From CAVQEK01 sp964596645 (GTDB lineage: Bacteria; Bacteroidota; Bacteroidia; Cytophagales; Cyclobacteriaceae), in contig CAZQVB010000019.1 of NCBI GenBank assembly GCA_964596645.1, forward strand, positions 26,547 through 90,546: a stretch of DNA of 64,000 nucleotides, written 5' to 3'. A program made the position numbers and the translations under genes. The notes below the pieces were generated by a model, which worked only from the letters and a program-made list of their open reading frames with translations, was not told the origin of the DNA and searched no databases. This document shows, in pieces, positions 18,139 to 26,880 of the stretch (its first letter is position 1; the number at the start of each line of letters is the position of its first letter).

Positions 18139-19032
18139 TTAGCTAATGATTTTCTTTCTGATAGCGACCACTTCTTCCCGGATCGACTCCACATTCTCGT
18201 CGGTGATGTTGATGGTGGACGTGCTGTTGTCGCGCACGACAAGTACCCCGTTCACCTCTTCCATGGTAGGCTCAGCGTAGGTATAGGTAATCTCTATCTC
18301 CGAAAATTTCTTCTCCAGCTCCAGCACATTCTTATGCAGCTCGGCTATGTAGGGGTCTTGGGTATAGTAGCCGAGCAGCTGCTTCACATTGTCGAGAATG
18401 ATTTTTTGCTCGCCAATTTTCTCTATTAGCTTTTTGTTGTTCGGATTCTTCTGGGCCACCTGGCAGGTGATGTGCAGCGCCTCTATCCAACCGCCGGTGA
18501 GTATGAGCACACTGAGGTTTGAGCGCTTATTGTCTTGCAGGTAGCTGTTTATCTGGTTGAAGTTCTGGGTAGTGATGAGCAGCAGCGAGTCAAGGTTTCG
18601 GCTGTTGGTGGCCAGGCGCTTGATGGTGTTGAAATCAAAAAACTGCCCTATGTTCAGATCATCCGCCAGGCCTTTTATAGAATTCAGGTACCGAAGCGCA
18701 TCCTGATTCTGCTCATAAATATTGGCATAGCCAAGGTCAGTACCGTAGATGCCCAGGTTCAGCGCTTTTTCAAACGTGCTGTTGTAGTTTGATGCGTTGG
18801 ACGGCTGGTTCAGTAAGTCACTGTCGTAGGTGAGGCCGGCGTCTTTGAGGAGGTAAGAAATCTCCAAAGGCGATGGTATCTGCTGTACAATGTCTTCTAT
18901 TACATCTTCGGATATGGCAGGCCCTGCCACCGACATCGATTCCAGGCTGTCTAAAAATGCCTGTTCATTGGGATTTTTGGGGCTGCAGGAATACATCAGT
19001 ACGATGGCAGCCCATAAAAATATTCTCTTCAT
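18139..19032 (-). CDS. Uncharacterised lipoprotein in the exporter operon
   Basis: 297 residues. Lipobox in VLMYSCSPKN (Cys16). The rest is largely helical, with regularly spaced hydrophobics (IGQFFDFNTIKRLATNSRNL, QVAQKNPNNKKLIEKIGEQK), and a short beta C-terminus. No family recognised by name; several Bacteroidota encode similar helical lipoproteins near signalling genes. It lies 106 bases after the ABC transporter on the same strand and 16 bases before the secreted protein. Its position suggests a periplasmic or outer-membrane partner of the transporter (inference). Confidence 0.75.
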   Translation of the reverse strand: MKRIFLWAAIVLMYSCSPKNPNEQAFLDSLESMSVAGPAISEDVIEDIVQQIPSPLEISYLLKDAGLTYDSDLLNQPSNASNYNSTFEKALNLGIYGTDLGYANIYEQNQDALRYLNSIKGLADDLNIGQFFDFNTIKRLATNSRNLDSLLLITTQNFNQINSYLQDNKRSNLSVLILTGGWIEALHITCQVAQKNPNNKKLIEKIGEQKIILDNVKQLLGYYTQDPYIAELHKNVLELEKKFSEIEITYTYAEPTMEEVNGVLVVRDNSTSTINITDENVESIREEVVAIRKKIIS

Positions 19033-19138
19033 AATGAAAATTTTAACCTGGACAAAACTATTACTTCACCTATAGAATAAAACTGTAAATCAAGCCATTA
19101 TCTTTCATCTGTAGTGTATGGCAGGGCTGATGCCCGCC

Positions 19139-22100
19139 TCACGAATTGTCTTTTTTTCCCAGTGTTTCGAAGAATTGAATGGCCTTTTTCAACCATTCGA
19201 AGTACAGCGCCACGTACAAGAGCAGCGTCATGAGCCATATCACCAGCAGATTGAACCAGAACGTGCTCAAGCGCAAACCAAAAAGGTACTTTTCCGGAGC
19301 AAAGAAGTGCGTTCTGTAATCCAGGAAGTTGCTTGGGTGGCGTGGTGGATTGAATACCGGGTCTACCTGCTGAATGAGCCTTCCATTGTATTCGATGATG
19401 CGCTCTTTCACACTCAGGTTTCTCACCAGATCAATGAGGCTTTCGTTCTGATATCTGTTTTTATACTCGTTGTAGTCGAATTCATATTCCGGGCTGTTTT
19501 CCAGGTGATAGATCAACAGCTCTTTCTTTTGCACCGCCTGATTGTAGGCATCCAGCAGTTTCTGGTTCAGCACTTCCAATTGCTGATCGGCCTTCGCGAG
19601 CCTGTCGCGGGTCACGTCTGCCAGTGTCATATCCTTCAAAAATGAGGTGATCTGTGTGGTATCGCCCAACTCAGCCATCATTTCCGACTTGATCAGAGCG
19701 AAATATTTTTCTTTTTGCGCCTGCACGTCCGGGTCGTCACTGTCGAGGTTGTCGCGCAGATAGTCGAGCCTGGTCTGTATTTCTTTAAGCCAATATGAGG
19801 CGAGGAAGTCGGCCTGCCGCTCGCGCTTTTCCAATTCATACAGTGTTTCGTCGAAGCCTGCCGGCAGGCCATTGGTTTTGAATTGCCGCACGGCCACGGC
19901 CTCATAAGCCCAGCGCGAGGCCATCATGTCGGCCACCACAGGCACCTTGCCCTTGGTGCTGATGAGCTCGTTAAGCTTGTCGAAATTGAACAACAAACCA
20001 CTGAGCACCATCTGTGGAATGATGAGAATGGGTATGAGAATATAGACCGTGACGGCCGAATTGAACGCCGATGAAATATTGAGACCAAGTACGTTGGCCA
20101 GGCACGATACGGTGAAAAGGGCCAGCCAGTAGGTGAGCGTCATATCCCTGATCTCCAATATCAAATTGCCAAGCAATACAAAAAGCAGGGTTTGTATGGC
20201 CGAGAGTGTAAATAAGATCACCAGCTTAGAGCTGAGATAGCTGCTCCAGCTCAGGTTCAGAAATGATTCCCTTTTCAGTATTTTTCTGTCTTTTATGATC
20301 TCCTCTGCACTTACTGTGAGCCCCATAAAAAGGGCTACTATGATGGCCATCATAATGTATACCGGTATGTTTTCATTGAACCTGAAAACATATTCGGTGC
20401 CTTCGGGGCTATTTTTGTACCGAATGATAAAGGCTAAAATGAAGGCCAGCAATGGCGCCTCCAACAGGTTGATGAGCATGTATTGTTTGTTGCTGAGCTT
20501 CGACAGCACGTCGCGCTTTACGAATATCATGGCCTGCCTGAGCCGCGAGGGGATTTTGAGTGAGGCCGGGGGCATTTCCTTTACCTCTTCTACGGCTTCC
20601 TGCTTAAAATTTTCGTAGTAAAGTCCGTTCCACTGCTGTGGGTTTACTTTTCTTTTATTGGTAAACTCGCCGTATTCATCCACCACTTTGGCCTCTATGA
20701 TGTTGAATATCTGCTCGGGGTTCACATTGCCGCAGGTAGAGCACTGGCCGCGCTCTGCACCCACCTGATTGCTGGCTTTTTTGAAGTAGGTGACGGCTTC
20801 TACCGGCGGGCCATAGTACACCGGGTACCCGCCTACATCCATGATCATCATCTTGTCGAACATCTTGTAGATGTCGGACGAAGGCTGGTGAATCACCACA
20901 AAAATGAGCTTTCCTTTCAGCGACAGCTCTTTCAGCAGGTCTATCACATTTTCCGAATCTCTCGAGGAAAGCCCTGAGGTGGGTTCGTCTACAAAAAGCA
21001 CCGACGGCTCGCGGATCAGCTCCAGGGCTATATTGAGGCGCTTGCGCTGGCCACCGCTTATTGTTTTCTCCAGCGCATTGCCCACTTTCAGGTCTTTGCG
21101 CTGGTCGAGCCCGAGGCTGGCCAGGGTGGCCATCACGCGCTTGTCGAGCTCCTCTTCGCTGTGGTCGGCGAAGCAAAGCTTGGCGTTGTAGTACAGATTT
21201 TGGTATACGGTGAGCTCTTCTATCAGCAGGTCGTCTTGCGATATATAGCCGATTATACCTTTTATTTTTTCTTTGTCGTCGGTAAAGAGGTCTACAGAAT
21301 TGATTTTGATGCTGCCTTCGCTGGGGCGGTCTATGCCGGCCAGCACGTTGAGCAGGGTGGTTTTGCCGGCACCGCTGGCACCCATGATGCCGATGAGCTT
21401 GCCTGGCCCCTCGTGTATATTCACGTCGCGCAGGCCGAGGGTACCATTGGGAAATTTTTTGGTGATGCCTTCGGCAATGAATGAAAGCTTGCCGGCATCT
21501 TCATGGTGCGATACAAACTGGCGGATGAGGTCGCTGTAGTACAGCACATCGCCACTGGGCACCTTCACCGTGCTGCCATGCGAAAACTGATTGGTGAGCC
21601 GTGGCTTGATGATGTAGCCATTGAGTGAAACCTCGTCGGGGCCCAGGTAGCGCAAAAAGTACATGTCGACACTACGCACGGCCAGGAATATCAGGTCGCC
21701 TTTTACATCAATGATGAGTTCGCGTGTGTGCTGTAGCCCGTGCTTTTCTTTGCTGGCGATGAGCAGGTCCTGATGTGCAGGCTTGTCGCCGGGCTGGTAT
21801 AGTATGAAGCTCTCTATGAGTTTGAACTCATCACTCACGATATTGAACACTTCCGACACCGTATTGATGATCTCCATACGCTGCGGCGTGAAGTTGCGAT
21901 CGGATCCGACCAGTTCCAGCAGCTTGATCAACACCACCACCTTTTGCTTCTGTGTCAGCGTCTTGTTGATCTTACGGCAGATGGCCAGTGTTTTTACGGA
22001 GTCTTTTACTGAGGTGAGCCGCTTCTTCTGCTTTTCATCACTGTCGTCGTCCTCTTTTCCGTATTCAGAGAGCTCGTCGTAAAGCGCCAGGTATTCACGA

Positions 22101-22231
22101 ATGGAATCCTGATCAAGGTCCTCCTTGAATATGCTGATGACGTAGTTACGTTCATTTTCAGTAACTCCGCCATCTTGCTTGGTGATGATCGCAAACAGCT
22201 GCGTAAGGGCCTTGAGTATCTCTTCACTCAT
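19139..22231 (-). CDS. ABCG-type exporter with TerB-like and FHA-like N-terminal domains
   Basis: 1030 residues. Order: TerB-like helical domain (1-150, e.g. QKQKVVVLIKLLELVGSD), an FHA-like beta segment (about 165-245, SLNGYIIKPRLTNQFSHGS), an ABC ATPase (about 250-480: Walker A GIMGASGAGKTT 281-292, signature ISGGQRKR 391-398, Walker B VLFVDEPTSG 411-420), a CxxC (QCSTCG), an ABC-2 membrane domain (about 580-780), an inserted charged coiled coil (about 800-960), and a last TM segment near the C-terminus. Nucleotide domain before membrane domain is the ABCG order, usually for export of lipids, glycans or hydrophobic molecules. Directly downstream of siaC-like and siaB-like genes, which suggests control by phospho-switching. 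Substrate unknown. Confidence 0.87.
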   Translation of the reverse strand: MSEEILKALTQLFAIITKQDGGVTENERNYVISIFKEDLDQDSIREYLALYDELSEYGKEDDDSDEKQKKRLTSVKDSVKTLAICRKINKTLTQKQKVVVLIKLLELVGSDRNFTPQRMEIINTVSEVFNIVSDEFKLIESFILYQPGDKPAHQDLLIASKEKHGLQHTRELIIDVKGDLIFLAVRSVDMYFLRYLGPDEVSLNGYIIKPRLTNQFSHGSTVKVPSGDVLYYSDLIRQFVSHHEDAGKLSFIAEGITKKFPNGTLGLRDVNIHEGPGKLIGIMGASGAGKTTLLNVLAGIDRPSEGSIKINSVDLFTDDKEKIKGIIGYISQDDLLIEELTVYQNLYYNAKLCFADHSEEELDKRVMATLASLGLDQRKDLKVGNALEKTISGGQRKRLNIALELIREPSVLFVDEPTSGLSSRDSENVIDLLKELSLKGKLIFVVIHQPSSDIYKMFDKMMIMDVGGYPVYYGPPVEAVTYFKKASNQVGAERGQCSTCGNVNPEQIFNIIEAKVVDEYGEFTNKRKVNPQQWNGLYYENFKQEAVEEVKEMPPASLKIPSRLRQAMIFVKRDVLSKLSNKQYMLINLLEAPLLAFILAFIIRYKNSPEGTEYVFRFNENIPVYIMMAIIVALFMGLTVSAEEIIKDRKILKRESFLNLSWSSYLSSKLVILFTLSAIQTLLFVLLGNLILEIRDMTLTYWLALFTVSCLANVLGLNISSAFNSAVTVYILIPILIIPQMVLSGLLFNFDKLNELISTKGKVPVVADMMASRWAYEAVAVRQFKTNGLPAGFDETLYELEKRERQADFLASYWLKEIQTRLDYLRDNLDSDDPDVQAQKEKYFALIKSEMMAELGDTTQITSFLKDMTLADVTRDRLAKADQQLEVLNQKLLDAYNQAVQKKELLIYHLENSPEYEFDYNEYKNRYQNESLIDLVRNLSVKERIIEYNGRLIQQVDPVFNPPRHPSNFLDYRTHFFAPEKYLFGLRLSTFWFNLLVIWLMTLLLYVALYFEWLKKAIQFFETLGKKDNS

Positions 22232-22311
22232 GCTGGTACCAAAAATTTATTTATACACCCAACCTCCGAAATAGCCTTCCGGGGTATAATCATTTAAAAA
22301 GTGTGGCTCTG

Positions 22312-22674
22312 TCAGTACGGCTTAAAGTCGAACTCCAGGTCCACCAATTCTGAAAATTCTTCGCCGGCTTCTTCCATGTCTTCGTCGTCTTCGTAGAAAT
22401 ACCAGTGAATTTTGGCGCCTTCCACATCTTCGAGGGCAGTGAGTATGTCGAGTATCAGCTTAGATGAAGCGGTGTTGAAATATTCGAGTTTGAACACGAA
22501 AATGGTTTCAGCTAGCGGTGCATTGCCATATTCTTTTATCCACTCGATGACGGGTTGGTAAAATTCTGCTGAATCTTCCGGAAGCGACCGCCCGGAGATC
22601 TCAAAAATACCGTTGCTCTTGTCCAGTATAATTTTCGGAGTATCTTCAGTTCCTTCTAGATTGATAATTTCCAT
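22312..22674 (-). CDS. SiaC family regulatory phosphoprotein (DUF1987)
   Basis: 120 residues from MEIINLEGTEDTPK (Met at 22674; an upstream Met at 22692 adds six residues). The domain matches SiaC in layout: strand GIFEISGRSLPEDS, helix EFYQPVIEWIKEYG, then LEYFNTASSKLILDIL. Thr68 in FNTASS falls at the position phosphorylated in Pseudomonas aeruginosa SiaC. In that system dephospho-SiaC activates the diguanylate cyclase SiaD; none is encoded nearby. Between the SiaB-like kinase (21-39 bases upstream) and the ABC exporter, so the exporter's N-terminal domains are a candidate target (inference). Confidence 0.88.
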   Translation of the reverse strand: MEIINLEGTEDTPKIILDKSNGIFEISGRSLPEDSAEFYQPVIEWIKEYGNAPLAETIFVFKLEYFNTASSKLILDILTALEDVEGAKIHWYFYEDDEDMEEAGEEFSELVDLEFDFKPY

Positions 22675-22713
22675 AGTTATAAATGTTTTCAAACGTTATT
22701 TTAAAATGGTGCC

Positions 22714-23259
22714 TTATGAGCGGGCTACTGTAGTTTTAAGACAGAAAAAAGACAAATTATTTTCCAGGGGCTGAAATTCGTATTCCAGTTTTTGCCCCGA
22801 CTTGCGCGCCATATCTACAAAGCCAAGTCCGGCGCCACCTTTGTCTGTAAGTCCGGTGCCATTTTTTATTATGTCTTTGTATAGCGTTTTAAGTCCTTCT
22901 TTGTCAAGGCTGTTTATTTTTTCCAGCTTTTCCTTCAGGAAGTCCACCTCGTCGTTTTTAATAGGATTGCCGGAGGTGATCACGTAGGAGTCGTCGTACT
23001 TACCGATCATGAAGATGGCCGTATTGATCTTTTTCACATCGGCGATATACTCTTCGCTGTGTTTCACAATGTTTTGAAGGCATTCTACCATCACATTGAA
23101 GACCTTGCGTTTGATGCTGGACTCCTCTCCCATGGAGTCGAGGTTGCGCTCTGCCATAGAAAGTACCGACTTGGTGATCTCCTGGGTAAACTCACCCTCA
23201 TACACAAGAATAATGTTATTCTTTAGCATCATTTGATGCATCTCATAGATATACTTCAT
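22714..23259 (-). CDS. SiaB family protein kinase (DUF6272)
   Basis: 181 residues with a GHKL-type ATPase layout: N-box helix MVECLQNIVKHS (Glu59, Asn63, His67) and a G-box TDKGGAGLGFVDMARKSG (138-155). SiaB-type proteins phosphorylate SiaC on a threonine and resemble anti-sigma-factor kinases of the SpoIIAB class. It lies between the PP2C phosphatase and the SiaC-like protein, the expected kinase/phosphatase/substrate trio. Start at MKYIYEMHQMMLK; Met7 or Met10 are alternatives. Confidence 0.87.
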   Translation of the reverse strand: MKYIYEMHQMMLKNNIILVYEGEFTQEITKSVLSMAERNLDSMGEESSIKRKVFNVMVECLQNIVKHSEEYIADVKKINTAIFMIGKYDDSYVITSGNPIKNDEVDFLKEKLEKINSLDKEGLKTLYKDIIKNGTGLTDKGGAGLGFVDMARKSGQKLEYEFQPLENNLSFFCLKTTVARS

Positions 23260-23315
23260 GATGTTACGTGTGTTTTTTTAATGGTCATCAATTTTATATT
23301 TAGCTATTGTCATTC

Positions 23316-26300
23316 TCAAAAACGCACTCCTATCATCAGTACGTCGTCAGTTTGTTTTTGCTCTCCTTTCCACGCCATCCACTCATCGTCAAATATTTTA
23401 TGCAGCTCCATCATCGATTTCTTATGGTTGTCCTGTACGATCTGCCGAATGCGCTTGGGGCCAAACTTTCTGTTGTCGGGTCCGCCAAACTGATCGGGAA
23501 ATCCATCGGAACAGAAGAAGATAGAATCGCCCTTGCCGGCTTTGAATTTCGTAGAGGTAAATTTCGTCTGATTTTTATATATGCCACCACCTATCGGAAA
23601 CTTGTCGCCTTTTATTTCTTCCAGTTCGCCGCCATTCATATAGTAGAGCGGGCGGTGTGCACCGGCGTAGGTGATCTCCCTGGTGTTTAGTTCTATCTTG
23701 CACAGCGCGATGTCCATGCCATCTTTAGTCTGTGAGTTGTCCACATCCTGGCGCAGCGTTTTGGTCACACTCTTGTCGAGTGCGTCGAGTATGCTGCCGG
23801 GGTCGGTGATCTTTCTACTTTTTATAATGTCGTTCAGCAGGAAGTAGCCGATGAGTGAAATGAGGGCACCAGGCACGCCGTGGCCGGTACAGTCTACAGC
23901 GGCAAAATACATGGTGTCGCCGATGTTCATAAACCAGGGAAAGTCGCCGCTGACTACATCACGGGCCCTGTACAGGATAAAGGAATCGGGCAGCAGTTGG
24001 CGAATCACGGCATTGTTTGGCAATATGGCGCTTTGTATGCGCTTGGCATAGTTAATACTTTCGGTGATCTTCCTGTTTTTCGATTGTATCTCCAGCTCTA
24101 TCTGCTTGCGATCGGTGATGTCGTGCGACACGAGCAGCACAGATTCCAGGGCATTTTCTTCGTCGAACTCGGGTATGGCGTTGATCTGCATCACTCGCTC
24201 GCCCATGGTGGATGGGAAATCCATCTCACGCGAAACGGTATTTTTCCTTTCTTCCACCTCGCGCAGCAGGCCTATCCACTCCTGTTTCACATTTTCGGCT
24301 ATGGCCACATCGCTCAGGGTTTTATTCAAAAAGTCGGCTGCCTTCTGGCCCGTGTAGTTCTCGATCATCGGGTTGATGTAGAAAAACTCGCCGGTGTTGG
24401 TAAGCCGTGTGATCAGGTCGGGGGAGTTTTCTGACAACGACTGCATTTTGGATCGCATACGCTCCTCGCGCTCGGCCCTCCTGCGCTCTGTGATGTCGCG
24501 TGTGTTTACAATGATGCCCTGAATGGCCGGGTCTGACAGCAGGTTGGTGGCCGTGGCCTCTACCCAGATGGCTTCTCCGTCTTTTTTGATGTATTCATAC
24601 TGCGCACTGGCACTTTCGAACGGATTGGCGATCACCGCCCGGAACATCTGCTCCATGGCGTCCAGGCCGTCGGGGTGTACGTGTATTTTGTCGCTCTGGC
24701 CGATCATATCGTTTTGTGCATAGCCGAGTATGCGCTCTACCGATGGACTGATGTAGCGTATGCTGCCTTCTTCTTCATATATGGCAATTACTTCCGAGGC
24801 ATTTTCGAGCAGAAGCTGCATGCGGTTTCTCGTGCGGTTTACTTCTTCTATCTGGTCTTCCAGGCGCTGGTTGGTTCGCCGCAGCTCCTCTTGCGTGGCC
24901 GCCATTTCTTCAGCGTTTTGCCGCAACACTTCCTGCTGCTCCTGTAGCTCGTTGCTCATCTTCTGCGACTCCTCGAGCAGCTTTCGCGTGCGCTCGTTCA
25001 CCTTTATGTTGAAGATGGTGCGCGCCAGTATCAGGCTTATCTCTTCTACAAATTTTATCTGGCTGCTGTTGAACTTGTGGAAGCCGGCAAACTCCACTAC
25101 ACCAAACACCTTTTCGTTGGCTATGAGCGGCGTAATGAGTATACACTCCGGGCGCTTGTCGCCTAGAATGCCGGATGTGATGGTGACGTAATCTTGCGGT
25201 ATCTCCGTACGCAATATTTTGTCTTGTTCGGCTACTGCCTGGCCTACCAGGCCCTGGGCATACTTGAAGGTGCCGTTCAGGTATTTCTTTTTATGATAGG
25301 CATAGGCGGCTTTCAGCTCCACCAGCGGGTCTTTGGGGTTGTCGTCGTTCAGCACGTAAAAAGCCCCTTGTACAGCGCCTATTTTTTCTGTGATAAAAGC
25401 GATAACGGCATCGCCCAGCGCATCGATGGTATCGTGGGCACGCAGTATCTCAGATATCTCTGCCACACCGGTCACTATCCAGTTACGCTCCTTGTCCTGC
25501 TGCTCTGTTTCCAGCAGGTTCTTGCGCATATTTACCAGTGCATTGCCCAGCATATCGTCGGCGCCGAGCGACTGGTATTCTGCTTTCAGGTCGCCCTTTC
25601 CAATTTTTTCTGCGAATGTAGCCGTGCGGCGCAGCGCCTGTACCAGCTCGTTTGTGGTCTCCGACATCTGACCCACCTCGTCATCTGACTGCTTTTCTAT
25701 GCTGCTGGGAAGGTTGCCCTTGGCCAGCGAGGCCAGCGATTCTTTCAACGACAGCAACGGGTTAACAAAAAACTGTGCAAAGGCTATCGCTATAATGCTG
25801 CTGACGATAAGAATGATGCTGCCAAACAATGCAAAACGCTTCACTACTACAAAGGCATCGGCATGCAATTCGCTCATGTCGGCCTTCACGACCAAACCCC
25901 AGTTGGTGGCTGCGATATATTTGCGCACGGCCAATGTTTTTTCTCCGCGATAGTCTATGGCATAACCCTTACCTTCTTCGCCCATTGCAGCCTGCTTCAT
26001 GGCGCCGCCCATCTGCTCGTCGAAAAAGACGCCATCATCGAGGGCTTTCAGATTGTCATACTTGGGGGTATTCAGAAATACGGCGCGGTTTTTTTGCTTT
26101 TGCACCAGCAGGGTTTCTATGGTTTCGCCAAAGCCAAGGTCTTTGGCCAAAGTTTCGTATACCGCGCTCAGGTCGAGCTGAATAAATGCCAGGCCAGTCT
26201 TTTCTTCCAGCGCATTCACCACCGGCGCACCGGCTATTACATGATAACCGCCCTGCTGCTGAAACACTTTGCTGAAGAAAAGGCCTTCCAGGGCGCCCGG

Positions 26301-26867
26301 TACGAGGCTGTCGTCGTAGCCATTCACCGCGCGCCGTATGTTGTCAAAAGCGCGTTCTTGCTGGGTGCTGTGAAGGATCTTGCCTTCCAGGTCGGTCACA
26401 AAAATATCTTCTGCCTCTACGGAATTGTTAAAGCTCAACAGCGCAGCTGTGATATCCTGCGTTTCTGCCATGCCGTCATCAGCCATGTCCATACCGGGCA
26501 GTGCCATGTCCATGTCCATAGTCATGCCCATGCCCAGGTCTGCCATACCCATACCCATATCCATGGCCATGCCGCTGTCGGCAGAGAGTGAGTCGCCGGG
26601 TAAGTCTTCATCGCTGCCGGCTGTCAGGCCGTTCTTGAGTGCGTCCATGTTGCGGAGCAGCTCAAGATCTGTCTTGGCCTGCTGCAGGAAAGTGTGGATC
26701 TTTTCTATTTTAAGGTCTGCCAGGGCATTGAGGTTGCGCAGGTAGTTTTCTTCCAGCACACCCAGCCTGATGGAATAAGAGATGTAGCCGGCCGTCACCA
26801 CGGTGACGAATACCAGCAAGATGATGAGGACTGAAAGTTTGGTCCGTACGCTTATATTCCTGAACAT
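23316..26867 (-). CDS. SiaA-like PP2C phosphatase: Cache-HAMP-GAF-PAS-PAS-SpoIIE, Met-rich sensor
   Basis: 1183 residues. TM1 (11-31), extracytoplasmic Cache-like domain (32-344), TM2 (345-368), HAMP (about 369-430), GAF (about 460-615, LVGQAVAEQDKILRTE), coiled coil (about 620-690, EEMAATQEELRRTNQRLEDQ), two PAS domains (about 695-800 and 815-925), and SpoIIE/PP2C (about 950-1183) with RDVVSGDFPWF, AVDCTGHGVPGALIS, DGMDIALC and FFCSDGFPDQFGG metal-binding motifs. It should dephosphorylate the SiaC-like protein in response to a periplasmic signal. Residues 100-133 hold 13 methionines in 34 residues, inside the sensor domain and just before its beta core. That insert is not part of any Cache domain I know and could bind copper or sense oxidants. 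Confidence 0.88.
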   Translation of the reverse strand: MFRNISVRTKLSVLIILLVFVTVVTAGYISYSIRLGVLEENYLRNLNALADLKIEKIHTFLQQAKTDLELLRNMDALKNGLTAGSDEDLPGDSLSADSGMAMDMGMGMADLGMGMTMDMDMALPGMDMADDGMAETQDITAALLSFNNSVEAEDIFVTDLEGKILHSTQQERAFDNIRRAVNGYDDSLVPGALEGLFFSKVFQQQGGYHVIAGAPVVNALEEKTGLAFIQLDLSAVYETLAKDLGFGETIETLLVQKQKNRAVFLNTPKYDNLKALDDGVFFDEQMGGAMKQAAMGEEGKGYAIDYRGEKTLAVRKYIAATNWGLVVKADMSELHADAFVVVKRFALFGSIILIVSSIIAIAFAQFFVNPLLSLKESLASLAKGNLPSSIEKQSDDEVGQMSETTNELVQALRRTATFAEKIGKGDLKAEYQSLGADDMLGNALVNMRKNLLETEQQDKERNWIVTGVAEISEILRAHDTIDALGDAVIAFITEKIGAVQGAFYVLNDDNPKDPLVELKAAYAYHKKKYLNGTFKYAQGLVGQAVAEQDKILRTEIPQDYVTITSGILGDKRPECILITPLIANEKVFGVVEFAGFHKFNSSQIKFVEEISLILARTIFNIKVNERTRKLLEESQKMSNELQEQQEVLRQNAEEMAATQEELRRTNQRLEDQIEEVNRTRNRMQLLLENASEVIAIYEEEGSIRYISPSVERILGYAQNDMIGQSDKIHVHPDGLDAMEQMFRAVIANPFESASAQYEYIKKDGEAIWVEATATNLLSDPAIQGIIVNTRDITERRRAEREERMRSKMQSLSENSPDLITRLTNTGEFFYINPMIENYTGQKAADFLNKTLSDVAIAENVKQEWIGLLREVEERKNTVSREMDFPSTMGERVMQINAIPEFDEENALESVLLVSHDITDRKQIELEIQSKNRKITESINYAKRIQSAILPNNAVIRQLLPDSFILYRARDVVSGDFPWFMNIGDTMYFAAVDCTGHGVPGALISLIGYFLLNDIIKSRKITDPGSILDALDKSVTKTLRQDVDNSQTKDGMDIALCKIELNTREITYAGAHRPLYYMNGGELEEIKGDKFPIGGGIYKNQTKFTSTKFKAGKGDSIFFCSDGFPDQFGGPDNRKFGPKRIRQIVQDNHKKSMMELHKIFDDEWMAWKGEQKQTDDVLMIGVRF

Positions 26868-26880
26868 GACAAATCTCTTT

